In this document: piece after piece, positions 9,260 through 20,184 of the stretch
How the letters are laid out: each line of letters begins with the position of its first letter
How positions within the stretch are numbered: the first letter of the stretch is position 1
Translations under genes and position numbers: made by a program
The notes under the pieces: model-generated
The model's database searches: none
What the model saw: the letters and a program-made list of their open reading frames with translations, nothing else
Told to the model about the DNA's origin: nothing
Source of the DNA: Sympetrum striolatum
Lineage: Eukaryota; Arthropoda; Insecta; Odonata; Libellulidae
DNA: 64,000 nt
Direction of reading: 5' to 3'
Assembly (NCBI GenBank): GCA_947579665.1
Contig: OX388349.1
Span: 23,034,459-23,098,458 of the forward strand

Positions 9260-10654
9260 CACCTATATTTCATGGAAGTTATGATTTAAATTTCTGTCCC
9301 GAAGTCACTCTTAAAAGTCATCTCGAAAGCATTCACTTTCGCCGAATATCGAGCGAGAAAAAAAATCCCGGAAGATTTGCTCCTCGTCGTAATTTAGCCG
9401 AAAACATAATCGCGATTATAATAAGCGATGGGAAAGAGGGCGAGCAGATGAATAACTCATAAAATTAGGGATTTCCCTCGGAAGGGAAAACACAGTTTCT
9501 GCAATTCATAAATCATCGCACGAAAGCCATTCCGTGGGAGGAATCGAACTTTATCGCAAAAAATCTTTTCCTTTAAGAAAAGGGAAGTATTTCCTCACGG
9601 AGAATTATGTCCGTCCTTCCCTCTCTCTCTCTTATATCATCCTATTTTACTCCCCTCTTCCTTTGCGCTATCTTCCCAAACATGCCGCCCTTCCATTTCC
9701 TGTCCCCCTTTCTCCTTTCTTTCCTCTCTGCTGCTTCCTTCTCTCAAAGTTGCCATCCTCTCCGTTGCTATAGTAACTTCGACTTGTCGCCTTTTGCCTG
9801 GCTACGGAGTGGAAGGAAAGGTCCGAAGATTCTAGTTGACGAAGATGGGCGCATGCGCGGAATACTCTACCGTATGCATTCTTGGTTAAAACAATAAAAA
9901 TGCGACGCGGCTTTGGGTTCTTTCCTGTTACAAATGAAGTCGTAGTCTTGCAGATATATTTAGATTCAAGAAACAGATTGTTAATGCCATTTAAATTCAT
10001 ATTCCCAAGAATCATAATCCCAATTCAAAGATTAAATAAACAAAAAACAATATTTATGTATTCATAGGAATTTCGCCGCACTTAGACATATGTCTGGTGG
10101 CAGCGTAATTATTACATCACATTGCTACAATTACGTTCATATCATAGTTAAATGTAATATACAATATTAGCTATGTATACCGTTATGATAATATAAAACA
10201 AAACAAAAAATCACAGGCATCCATGCAAGGTTTTCAGGGTTCCAAAAGTAATGGAAAGAAAGAAGAATCGTACATAAGTTAATGAAGGAGATGTTCACCT
10301 ACGGATGATAGGAGTGAATTGATGTTTTCTATTTAATTTACAGCGAATGATATTTTCTGTATAAAATAACTTTCTCTTATAATCTATTAGTCTTAAGCTC
10401 CCTGGAGATAAAATTCAAAGCAATTAATCGGTAGTAAATTATTGTTGTTACTCAAATTATAGTGGTTCTGGACGTTGTTAATCCTTCGCAAATGGATTTT
10501 ATGAAATTTTCATTAAAGGGCCGCTACCTTGTGGTGTTCGGTCTCTGAAGAATTCCTAAAGCCGTGTATGATAATATCAGGCCGCGCTTTGCGTGGCGTA
10601 TTGCCAGAAAGAGAGTAACAGAAATATTTTGTGATTTATATTCTTATTTTTTAT
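9260..10654. other. Unassigned sequence with a pyrimidine-rich stretch
   Basis: 9600-9760 is pyrimidine-rich on + and yields overlapping Ser/Leu/Pro-rich frames that are composition artefacts. The rest shows no recognisable gene or paired repeat. Confidence 0.5.
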
Positions 10655-10696
10655 TGCCCACCGGTTTCGACTGTAGTGAATCGTCATCAGGTCATT
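10655..10696 (-). repeat. Hammerhead-like short motif, copy 1
   Basis: On the minus strand this reads CTGATGA, then 17-18 nt able to form a short stem, then GAAA, then the rest of the palindrome ACCGGT. The same layout occurs at 35155-35196. CTGATGA and GAAA are the conserved boxes of hammerhead ribozymes, and a palindromic stem III is seen in dimer-active ones. Against function, the base after the palindrome is G, where the cleavage site normally excludes G, and no stem I is visible. Confidence 0.35.
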
Positions 10697-11059
10697 TTTA
10701 TTTAATTTATCTATTAAGCACGTTTCATTGTCAGACTTTTTCAGTGTTTCTCTATGGCGTTCCACCAAGTCAGGCTCCCAGAAAGTGGGACGCCTGGGTT
10801 CATGGCCCAGTCATGTCGCTAATTTTCACTTCTTGTGCACCCTTAAATCACATTGATTATTTTGGTGGTTTTGCCTTTTCAAACAGCCCATCTTCGAAAT
10901 TGTATGTAGGAAAGAAAATCTCGTTGCTTAGTAAAATAATACGAAGAAAATATGTTTTAAGCTATTTTAAAGTGAGGGGATATTGGAAAACCAAATTATT
11001 TGAATGCGTATTTGTTTCTGTATAAGGCTGCATTGAATGCCTGGAAAAGACCCAAGTTA
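10697..11059. other. Unassigned sequence
   Basis: A 153-codon + frame (10564-11025) covers this part. It runs through the hammerhead-like motif, has no recognisable domain and is opposed by a minus frame, so it is not called. Confidence 0.45.
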
Positions 11060-11297
11060 TACAGAGGTATTCAAAAGTCTTGTCCATGTTTACGAAACAG
11101 CTGACCTTTTTTTTTTTTCATCATAGATACATGTGTGCCGTGCTTCAAACGGAGGTCACATTGAACATTTGTAGCGATAGCAAATAAAAATTGATGTATT
11201 TAGTAAGATTTTTATCTTTGTGATCATGTATCTTTGTTGAAAAATGAAAAATTTCCGATTTTCCGTAAGGATAGCAAGACTTTTGAATCACCCTCTA
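11060..11297 (+). mobile_element. Deletion-derivative mariner element 1
   Basis: Inverted termini share ATTCAAAAGTCTTG (left 11062-11085; right 11272-11295 as reverse complement). TA lies at 11060-11061 and 11296-11297. Inside is the last part of a mariner transposase (11127-11174) followed by AATAAA near 11183. Full-length mariners are about 1.3 kb, so about 1 kb including most of the coding region is missing. The break lies near the T-run at 11107-11118. Confidence 0.8.
11127..11174 (+). pseudogene. Mariner transposase, C-terminal fragment only
   Basis: The frame ending at the stop 11172-11174 reads CRASNGGHIEHL, the characteristic C-terminal tail of mariner transposases (family knowledge: an NGGHxEHL-type ending). 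An in-frame stop lies just upstream at 11124-11126. No DDE/D catalytic part remains, so this cannot act as a transposase. It fixes the element's orientation as +. Confidence 0.7.
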
Positions 11298-11964
11298 CAT
11301 ATACTTCTGCTACTATTTTGTCGTGTTTAGGGTTTACAGGAACCACTGGGGATGTCAGCTTTGTTTCCGCTTTTCGTAGATGGCGATCCTATCTCCCTCT
11401 GGTGATTAAGAGATCATTTCCGGCATGCAGTCCTTTTTTCCGTAGAAACGACTCTAAGAGTTCCCGCTCATCAACTGGGGTTCACGGCCCAAGGATTTTC
11501 CCTTTACTCGCATCTTCACTCTCAGGCGTGCATCTATGTTTCTATCACTGGAATTGAAATGGAGTCACGCTTTCCGTGCTCAATGTCTACGGTGTGGATT
11601 CCGAAGGGAAAATCGATTCTTCTCGGCTTCTGAGGGAGGAATTTTCCTCAAGAATAAGTGGGGTGGAAAGGTATTCCGTTAAAATCGGCGCTGGTGGAGT
11701 GTCTTAATGACCCATGTCGCCATTGTCTGGACCCGTGTGTCCGATATTTAAGTGTGCAGTAAAAGAGGAGGCAAACTTTCCCTTTGGAAGCTCAAACATT
11801 ACGTTCACGCATGCGACTCCATTTCCCTGTGGGAGAAACGCAAACTAAAGGTGTTTCACGGTAGAAAAATATACTATACACGAATTTTTTTGCCTAGATA
11901 TCTTAGGTGGATAATTGCTACTTCCTAAATATTTATTTTCACATTCCGCTTCACTCATGATTCG
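11298..11964. other. Spacer between the two mariner elements
   Basis: GC content is somewhat higher than in the surroundings. A 107-codon + frame (11234-11557) starts inside mariner element 1 and shows no recognisable domain. Confidence 0.45.
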
Positions 11965-11966
11965 TA

Positions 11967-12519
11967 CGTGGTGCATTCAAGTTATAACACCTCCGATTTT
12001 TTTCCTCACTAACTACTCGCAATCAAACTGTGAAACTTCTGTCACTTCTTAACGTAGTCTCCCTGCAGCGGTGAACATTTTTCACAACGACGATGCCATG
12101 ATTCCATGACCGCTGCGAACGCTTCTTTAGGGGTCTGCTTTGACTACTGGAAAATCGCTGATGCAATTGCAGCACGGCTAGTGAATGTGCGACCACGAAG
12201 AGTGTCTATCATTTTTGGAAAAAGCCAAAATTCACATCCATGACACCATCACCACATGTCTCACTCGGCTGGCGATGCATTTAAACGGTGGCACAGCACG
12301 CAAATCGACAAAAAGAATGATTACACACTGTTCTTGTACTGAGAACGTCGCCATTTTGAAGTATCAACAACAGTCCTAATTCTATGTGCCGTACAGTGCT
12401 GTAATCTCTATCACGCATTTACAATGAGTGTGCGCGTATTTTAACGCAAACCACATGTTTTTATCAGTAGCCAGTCTTGAGAAAAAAAATCGGAGGTGTT
12501 ATAATTTGAATGCACCACG
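11967..12519 (-). mobile_element. Deletion-derivative mariner element 2
   Basis: Inverted termini of about 37 bp (11967-12003 and 12482-12519) differ at only one or two positions and carry GGTGCATTCAAGTTATAACA. The left flank is TA (11965-11966). The right flank is TG, a decayed duplication. The minus strand encodes the first and last parts of a mariner transposase with the middle deleted. At 553 bp it is well under half the usual length. The well-kept termini suggest it was mobilised in trans, which is inference. Confidence 0.88.
12042..12354 (-). pseudogene. Mariner transposase, N- and C-terminal parts joined by deletion
   Basis: On the minus strand the start codon at 12354 opens MATFSVQEQCVIILF, which resembles the N-terminus of mariner transposases (helix-turn-helix side). 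A frame change near 12300 leads to HRQPSETCGDGVMDV, matching the next part of that domain. The sequence then jumps straight to FWLFPK and further to PKEAFAAVMESWHRRCEKC and LQGDYVKK, the C-terminal tail, ending at the stop 12042-12044. A premature stop lies between them. The catalytic D,D34D region is absent, so the product is not functional. Family placement is from recognition of these motifs. Confidence 0.85.
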
Positions 12520-14689
12520 TGCAATGTTTCTCGGTGAATACGCAATGAAAACGAGTGAATTTGAAAGCTAGCTGGAGAATATGAGGTTGAGCCTTGACGA
12601 AAACAACAAATGCTGTCTTTTCCGCAAATGAACTGTAATTTCCTTATAGGAAATAAAAATAATGACTCCTGCACAATCTGAGAGATTGAAACTCCAAGGT
12701 CAATTTTAATAGGAAAAATGTTCTATATTAAATAACGGAAATTTAGGTTAATGTTTAAACTTTTTATTTAATTATTGACTATTTAAAAAAGAACGAATCC
12801 CTCAAATTATCTAATTTAATCCGTACAGTTTCATTTTTTATAAATCAGTCTTTATTTGTCGTAAGAAATAAGTTAATCTGTTTTTATTATTTTCCCATCA
12901 GTTTCTTTCGTTTTTTGAGTATCTTTAAACCGTTTAAATTATGACAGTTATAATAATGCATATTCAATGTATGACCAGATGTAATCTCAAAAATATCTAC
13001 GTCTCTCGGAAAGTTATTGTTTGATTCATTAATAGTGGTTTGGGGGCTTCTGAAAAGAGAGGTAGTCGAAAGTGCCATGAGCTATCCTCCTAGCAACTTT
13101 CAAATATTAAAGAGAGTGAAGGCACGTCCAAGTAATACTCTCCCATATATCAAGCAGCATAAATTAACCTCTGATGTGAAATTATTCAGCACAGTTGCTC
13201 TAAGCTTGTAAAGAGACAATTGAAAGGCAGTAGAGAGAGAACTAGGTGTGGCTAAAGGGAAAATCTCCATTGTTTATTCGTCCACTCCATCTGTATTTAT
13301 AATCCAACTTCACGGCGGAATTTATATTGCGAAGGCCATAAGATCTCCCGTTTATTTAGCAGCCGAGGATTCTGCTGCATTATGGTTTTGGATGTTGTTT
13401 ATCACCGAAGACCATCACCCTTCACTTTCCGACAAATATCCATTTTGTTTATGACGCCGATAAAACATTAGCGTCGTTTTCTACTTTTGTCCCTTTTCCT
13501 GCGTTATTCTTCCCTAAAGTCCCATTAGTGGCCCATTCCTTATCAGTACACGGGCTAAAACTTTGCAATATCTTTCCAAAGTAGTTTCCTTTAATGAAAA
13601 GGGTCCAATGTAATTTAAGGGTCTTTATGTTCCATTTTAGGCCTACCATAGGATTGTGTTCTGCATGTCACATAATATATTTTAGTTGTTACTGCTTTTT
13701 GCCTGTTTATTGTTTCTCATATATGTGTTTTTTGTCCGATATTTTCCTAATGTGTGTCTATTGACCATTTTTTTGTGCGATGTGTGATTTTATTTCAGGG
13801 AAAAGAAGAAAACGATGCAGTTAAATGTTTTTCGAAGGAGTTTCATGTCTACTTATTGTTTGTGTTTATATGTGCCCCATGTCTTTGTGAAGCGAGTGAT
13901 GTTTGTTGTGGACAAGAGCTCTGCCTTTTGTTTTGTTCTTGTCGTATCATGTTGCAATGTTACGTTTGGGTATGTTTTGTGTCCGTAATTTCCACGATTT
14001 ATGCCTTTAATATCTATGCTTAATTATTCTTTGTTTCTATGCTATGATTTTTATATCGTAAGATATGTTACTCATCTCCTTATCTAGTTATGCTGGAAGT
14101 GGTCACATGCATGTGTTCGCTCACGCATTTTTCAATTGAAATGGAAACAGTAAATTAGGGATAAATATAATATTGCATGATGATAATTTAAATTTTAAAT
14201 ATCACATTAAATCGTTGTTAAGGTATTATTAAATACACCTTTATGATGTAAAGCAGCACACACGCTATAATGAGCTCCCTTAGATATACAGTGAAATCCC
14301 GATCTAAAGTTCTCGTTTATGATGTTTTCCGTCTCTTAGGTTGAAATTATGAGGTCCCAGCTACAGCAACTACAGCCTTTGATTTTCGCATCGTATGTTT
14401 TTCCGCATCTAGAGTCGATTTCTCTCTGCCGGTAAATAACGAATTGATTTGTCACGGTAAACACTATTTAAATTCATAATATTGTATTAAAGCTGAATTA
14501 AGCCATGCGAAATTAAAATAGCAATTCATCGAGTTTTTATCTAGTAAAACACTGACGCACTCTAGGGGTGCAAACAGTTCTAAAATAATACCATCCAACC
14601 TTCAGTAAACAAAATATCAATCCCGTCAGTTTTAATTCTTATCTGCGCATAAATATAAGCAAATCTGCTTTGAGGGAAGAGGCATCGGA
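12520..14689. other. Unassigned AT-rich sequence
   Basis: No gene recognised. An acceptor-like tract (TGATTTTATTTCAG, near 13797) precedes an 80-codon frame (to 14023) rich in Cys and Phe with no recognisable domain. CAGTGAAATCCCGATC near 14290 resembles a pogo-type terminus but lacks a clear partner. Confidence 0.5.
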
Positions 14690-15057
14690 CATCCCACTCG
14701 TCCGTATGTACCTTTCAGATTAACGCATAAAACTGAGAGCCTCCTTCCGCGTTTGATAGCTTTGATCAATACGCTCTCCATCGATAATTAACAGCCTCTC
14801 CACCAGATGGAATCGATCCCGAGAAATTGAAAAAAGAGAGGGAACCCGCGAAATAATCGCCCCGCAAACGAAGAAAGTCTCTCTAATTCATCGCGGGGGC
14901 ATCACACTTGTATCAACTCCGACCTCGCACTCCGCGTTCTCCAAACACCATTTTTGTTTGGTCTCCCCGCCCTCATTCAATAACCGACCATCAACAAATT
15001 GGGGCCCCGAAGAAAACGACCTCCTCTTAGTTTTCCCTATCAATTTCCTTCGGACCC

Positions 15058-15064
15058 TATAAAA
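15058..15064 (+). promoter_or_regulatory. TATA-box-like site
   Basis: TATAAAA in a GC-richer setting. No transcript start or downstream gene could be confirmed. Confidence 0.18.
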
Positions 15065-15506
15065 GAATCGTTCTTTTCCCCGTTTTTATTGACCAAAGCT
15101 CTTACGTTTATGAAGTAAGGTCGTCGTCCGTGAGTATATAGAAACGTGGGCGGGCACCTTTGTGATGGATCCGTATAAGTCCCCGGACGTAATTGGCTGG
15201 CGAGGAAAACTCGCTCCGTCGCATAGTCGCTTCATCCTATTCCTCTTTAATCCACCGCCGCTCACTCTCATTTACACCCCCTCCCTCGGCGTCGTCACCG
15301 CCCAGTCATCAATAATGCATTTTCCATCTCTGCGCGAAAATCAACAGTCGAGGATCGTTTGATTTTCCGGAGTCCAGCGCATCAAGAACTTTCTTCCGCT
15401 ACAGTTCATATTTGCTCGCACGGAGCGGGCGACGGTCTCCGCTAAAGCTCGAGTTATTTCCCGGATCCCTTTCTGCCACGGCTCATCACGCTCTCCCATC
15501 CCCAGT

Positions 15507-15562
15507 CCCTCATACCCCACCCCCAACCCTCATCCCCCACCTCTCATCCCCCATCACTCTCG
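15507..15562 (+). repeat. C-rich imperfect tandem repeat
   Basis: Three to four imperfect CTCATCCCCCAC-like units in a row. Confidence 0.7.
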
Positions 15563-15667
15563 GCGCTGCCACACTTCCCCGATCTCCCGCCGACGGTCCG
15601 CGCGAAATTTTTCCGCGGATGATTTTGCAGTCGTGAATAATTTGGGGGGTGGCCAGAGGTGCGGAAA

Positions 15668-16022
15668 ATGCAGTATCGTTGATTAATTTGTTTTCGTGAT
15701 TTCATACCGGGGTGCACTGATGTCCCCCCGCAGTCCCCTTCCGAGATTAGAGGGCAAAGTGTTCACGCCGACCCGGTATGGATTTTTACGCGCAGGTGGG
15801 TTTCCATCGGCAAGTTTGCGAAAGAAATATTATAGGTATTTAATGCGGTTTCGTTGATTAATTCGGTTCGCGATTTCACCCCGGGATGCGCTGATAGCCC
15901 TGCGAGCGCCCCGTGGGTGGAGCCCTAGTTCAGGGTCGTGCTGACGCGCGTGGTAAAGATTTTTCGCCGTACTGGGTTCACGCTTGGAAGTTTCGTGAAA
16001 AAGGCGTTATTAGAGATAATTT
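15668..16022 (+). repeat. GC-rich 175-bp tandem duplication
   Basis: Units 15668-15842 and 15843-16022 align throughout. Shared pieces include CGTTGATTAATT, CGTGATTTCA or CGCGATTTCA, GTTCACGC or GTGCTGACGC, GATTTTT and GGTATTTA or GATAATTTA ends. Divergence is substantial, indicating an old event. Confidence 0.75.
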
Positions 16023-16139
16023 AATTCCTTTGAAGGTAGGAAAAAATTACGATGTTGGTCCTAGAATAGATATTCAGCTTATACCGCATGTGGGGAATGA
16101 CCCCAGGGTTCTCGTCACGCTTATCTATTCATAATACGC

Positions 16140-17410
16140 TTGAGTTTACAATTTTTTTATTAACATTCCGGAATTAAACTTGGGTTCGATGGACGTAATT
16201 TTATCCCAAGGACTTTGCCTTTGAGCTGCACTTTGATATCCTTTCCATTAACGACAAATTATTTATATAATATAATTAAATTTTAACATGAATTTCCTCC
16301 ATCATGTTATATACAATTTTTAATCACCCTACTCATTTTAAAAATATTTAGATAATAATATATATTATTTAATATTATAACGTAATAATTAGAGTAGGTA
16401 TTTAATTTACATTCAGTTTATTATGTGTAACTGTAAATAAAATATTCGATTTATGCTTCAGAAAATCTTGTTTTGTAATGCTTAGTCTTAAAAATTAACT
16501 AATATCATCCAAATACAGATAATGAAAATTTAATTTGAATTAATTAATAAATTTAAGATGAATTTTAATGGAAAAGATAATGTTTATTACTTATCTTAAG
16601 TTTTCAGGGAATATCAAATCATGTTATTGTGTTGAAATTCTTTTATACACCTATAAGAGACGTATAATTTATAATTACTTTACTGGTGTGTAATTTATAG
16701 TTACTTTAGTAACCATAAATCACTCTTAACACTAATACTAATATGCTTTCCACGAACGCAGAAAGATCAAATATTCTTATCCGTAAATCAGATTTAAAGC
16801 TCTTGCCATCCTTCATTTACCCCTTTCAAGGGTTACTTCGGAGTATCACGACGATCAGTCTATATTTGTCGAGCAACTTCTCTTTTCGCAGAAATCCATA
16901 AGAGTCCATTAAATTCACTCCCGCGCCTTTCCGAGCTCCGGATAGGAAAATCTCAGAAATCTTGTGCTGTTAAGGAAGATAAAATCAAATATCAAATTAA
17001 CAGTCAATTTACTGCAGCTTGTGCTCGCGTCTGTTTGAATATCTAAGAGGATTACCCTTACAGTGTCATACCTTCGTTATATTGACTCTCAACTTTGATT
17101 ACGTGACGGAATGCTTTGCATAAGGTCTGCGTCTGTAGGATCTGGACAAATATTCACATTCGATTCGTCATTAAAAGTTTAGATGGAACTCTGTACATAT
17201 CGGTCGTTGATGCAACTGCGCGACGAATTGAAGTTTTTCGAAGAGTGAATCCGTATTCGGGCAAGATGTTTATTTCATGACGTTGGGAAGACAGCAGAGA
17301 AAATATGATTGCAAATGTGTTTTATAGCCCTGTGGTTTCTTAAGAGAACCTTCACTTAAGTTCGTATGCTATGAAATTTAAAATGAAAGGATGAACTTGG
17401 TGATTTTCTT
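16140..17410. other. Unassigned AT-rich sequence
   Basis: Very AT-rich. A 26-bp imperfect dimer (GTATAATTTATAATTACTTT and GTGTAATTTATAGTTACTTT) lies at about 16661-16713. No gene recognised. Confidence 0.5.
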
Positions 17411-17532
17411 ACCAAGTGGTGGCGGAGTGGGTAGTGTGCTTACGCGTTAACGCTCCAACCTCACGGTTCCTGGTTCGAATCCCGGCTAATCGGATTTTTC
17501 CTGTTAGGGAGTGGTTGTCTGTGTTTGTTGTA
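17411..17532 (+). repeat. tRNA-derived SINE, copy 1
   Basis: Box A TGGCGGAGTGG (17420-17430) and box B GGTTCGAATCC (17472-17482) match the pol III consensus. The 52-bp spacing suggests a class II (Leu/Ser-type) tRNA ancestor. A short stem-loop (CTAATCGGA with TCCTGTTAG) and TGGTTGTCTGTGTTTG follow, as in the copy at 47.4 kb. It runs into the GT tract. Confidence 0.75.
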
Positions 17533-17536
17533 TGTG

Positions 17537-17615
<79 letters not shown>
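17533..17615. repeat. (GT)n microsatellite
   Basis: About 40 GT units with one interruption, probably expanded from the GTGTTTGT tail of the SINE. Confidence 0.97.
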
Positions 17616-17616
<1 letters not shown>

Positions 17617-17726
17617 ATGTGTTTATAAATAAAGGAAAATGCAAAAAAAAATTGATAAAATATAAAAGGAGGTTAATTGGTAGAGTAGCCTTCAAAGGCT
17701 AAAATTCACCCACGAAAAAAGACGGT

Positions 17727-17753
17727 ATTATTACTATTATTATTATTATTATT
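17727..17753. repeat. (TTA)n microsatellite
   Basis: About eight TTA/ATT units with one interruption. Confidence 0.9.
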
Positions 17754-17759
17754 TTCTGA

Positions 17760-18270
17760 AATTCATCGAATAGATTTCTATTCATTCATGGATCCTAATG
17801 AAAGAAACGCTTATAAATTGTTTTTAGCGAGAACAATATCGACCTCTTTACAAAATTAACTGTTCCTCGGGAAAGGAATATTCATTTTTTCCCTAACCCA
17901 TAAAAGGAAACTTAAAAATTGTCTTTTAGCGTCGAAATTCGTGCATAGATTTATATTTTGCATAGATAATTCGGACTGCAGAAATATTTTCAGTAAATTG
18001 CTTTGGAGTATGAGGTATAATAATTAACAATATATCTCTCGGCTGTATTCAGATTAATCGTTCCTAACATCATCTTCAATTCTCTGAAACGCCAGCCATA
18101 AATTTGCTCAGATTCTTACTATTCCAAAAAATGTTTGTTTTCGTATCCCAATTATTTTCAGGAGATATAGACTCTACTATGCATCCAATTAAAGGTTTTT
18201 GAAGAACAACACCATTATAAGGATTCCACGTAATTATAAAGTGCTCCTCAGGACAGCATTTTTATTTTAG
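17760..18270. other. Unassigned sequence before the 18.27-kb frame
   Basis: AT-rich; no repeats noticed. It could be intron if 18271-18510 is a real exon. Confidence 0.4.
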
Positions 18271-18510
18271 TCGTTGGAACCAAAATTCCCAAACGAAACG
18301 AAAGCTCTCAACGATTTTTTTGAATTTACAACCAAACGACGAGTTTTGCCAAATCACCTGTCATTCGATACGTGGCTCCACATTGAAAGATTCATAAATC
18401 AGTTTGGAGATGTTGACAAGGAGAGAGGCATTATGAATTTGAAAGAAAAACTTGGGAATTTAAGAGAAAAGAGGAATTTACATCGTATATTTGTCCTTGA
18501 AACTCCATAA
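18271..18510 (+). CDS. Candidate terminal exon, product unknown
   Basis: The frame opens exactly at an acceptor-like TTTTTATTTTAG, whose own TAG is the in-frame stop upstream. It runs 79 codons to a TAA. The peptide begins SLEPKFPNETKALNDFFEF and later has HLSFDTWLHIERFINQFGD, with a charged, helix-forming C-terminal half (LKEKLGNLREKRNL). Its balanced composition, unlike the Phe/Leu/Ser-rich frames nearby, is why I list it. An AATAAA occurs at about 18774. I recognise no family. It could be the last exon of an unseen gene, a decayed coding fragment, or chance. Confidence 0.33.
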   Translation, partial: SLEPKFPNETKALNDFFEFTTKRRVLPNHLSFDTWLHIERFINQFGDVDKERGIMNLKEKLGNLREKRNLHRIFVLETP

Positions 18511-18773
18511 AATTGGATATCAGCTAGACCTTGGCAGTAACGAAGCTATTGCGCCATGGATTTATTTTAATTTGCCCTTTCAATGGAAGTACTTCTCTGT
18601 TAATTAAAAAAGAGCATATGGGATGAGAGAGAGGCAAACAGTTAATGAAGTAAAAAGTGGTGCGCACTTTAATTCCTATGTTTAATTAAATAGACACGGA
18701 AAGAAAGAAGAAATTAAATTCTTTCCTTTTCATTTCATTATTTATCCTTCAAAAAATCCTTTTAGTCATACGC

Positions 18774-18779
18774 AATAAA
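18774..18779 (+). terminator. Possible polyadenylation signal
   Basis: AATAAA about 265 bp after the stop of the candidate exon. Such hexamers are frequent in AT-rich DNA. Confidence 0.15.
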
Positions 18780-19760
18780 AATTTTGTTCTTTGGATTCCT
18801 TTTCAAACTACAATGCAAATTCTGTGAAAATTAGGTTGATTTTGGTTTTATTCGATAGTTTTGCTCATGAACTATTGTTATTTTACACATGTTGTATTGG
18901 AAAATAATAGTTCTTCATTATTTTTACCTCAAAGGGTTCACTTAACTTGTAGAGATTACAATAAATGAAGTTTTCATTTCATTGATTATCTAAATTTTGC
19001 CCTAGAACGCAATTCTACCTCTTCTAAGGACATGCTGAATTTTTCCACTCTATCAGTAGCACCAACCGAATCCTAGGGAAAGATCTAGCAATTTGCTAAT
19101 TTTAAACAAATGCCTTTGGGAGGGTCATCCAAAAATATTTGCTTATCAACATATCTCTAAATGGTTTAAAAATGCTATTTTATTGTAAATATTGAAGTAG
19201 ATTAAAGATGGTAGAAAAGTTTAAAATTACATTATCATTCAAGCTGTTGTCTGATCCTAGGCAAATTGCCTTTCCTACAAAATCATCAGTGGGGGGAAAT
19301 CGACCCTCAGCATTTGGAAAGGCCTAATACCAAATCCTGATGTATAATTCATGAAGTACATATCCTCAAAATAGAACTGTGAAATTAAACCCTATAACGA
19401 GGGTCTTTCAAGTTCTGGGTCGTTGAAATGTTAACCTTTTCAGGAAAGATAACTCTATGCAGCATTCAGCATTTACTTATTTAAGTAGCATTTCTCTTTT
19501 ATCTCTGCACACTCTCCCATTTGACAAATTTTGAATCTACGAGTCAGATATAAATATGCCTTGGCGCCAATTGAACCACTTCAGTGAAAATTTTGATTTT
19601 CATTATTCAAAAATACTCTTATTCTTTCCTGACAATATAGAAACTTTCTCTAGCACTTAATAAATCCTGTATCCTTATATATTTACATGTGAAAAGGTAA
19701 ATGAAACTTGTTTGTCGGCAGAAAACATACTATGGTCGCCATTTAAAAATTTAATTTTTT
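18780..19760. other. Unassigned AT-rich sequence
   Basis: No gene or paired repeat recognised. Confidence 0.55.
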
Positions 19761-20184
19761 CACAGTTGGCAATACTATTATTTCCACTTTCCTTTCATCT
19801 CCTTGTTTCTCGCTTCGTAATACCATTGAGTTTAAGTCGAAGACCAAAAAGTTGCGTTCTTTAAATTATAATAACTTGAGCATTTTGGGTAATTATTTGA
19901 ATTTTCATAGCTGGCAACACTGTTATTTTCTCTTTAATATCTTTGAGTTTAAGTCGAAGACGGAAAAGTTGCGTTACTTCAGTTATAACAAATGCACTTT
20001 TGGGCTAATCATTTTAATTTTCACAGTTGGCAACACTGTTATTTCCACCCTCCTTTTGTTCCCTTGTCCCTCGCTCTTTCATATCTCTGAGTTTGTGTCG
20101 AAGACCGAAAAGTTGCTTTATTTTGGTGACAATAATTGAGCCTTTCGGTTAACAATTTGAATTTCCACTGTTGGCAACACTGCA
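19761..20184 (+). repeat. Tandem repeat, unit about 145 bp, three units plus a partial
   Basis: Unit starts CACAGTTGGCAA (19761), CATAGCTGGCAACACTGTTA (19906), CACAGTTGGCAACACTGTTA (20022) and CCACTGTTGGCAACACTG (20165). Each unit also carries GAGTTTAAGTCGAAGAC and AAAAGTTGCGTT. Spacings are 145, 116 and 143 bp; the second unit lacks about 29 bp of pyrimidine-rich sequence. The 95-codon frame at 19852-20139 is a by-product of the repeat. Confidence 0.88.

Larger units (their letters stand above)
14690..16022. other. GC-richer, CpG-containing island
   Basis: Clearly GC-richer than the AT-rich flanks, with frequent CG steps (for example 14830-14940 and 15400-15620). It includes a CTATAAAAG box, a C-rich simple repeat and a 175-bp duplication. 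Frames of 60-75 codons overlap on both strands, as expected from composition. It may be a promoter, exon or conserved element. Confidence 0.5.

Noticed and set aside
10655..10696. A functional hammerhead ribozyme
   Set aside because: The position after the palindrome is G and stem I is missing in both copies; kept only as a hammerhead-like motif.
10564..11025. 153-codon frame on +
   Set aside because: Runs through the hammerhead-like motif, no domain, ordinary non-coding composition, opposed by a minus frame.
14288..14547. pogo/Tigger-like terminus CAGTGAAATCCCGATC after TA
   Set aside because: The only candidate partner (near 14547) matches poorly and lacks TA on its outer side.
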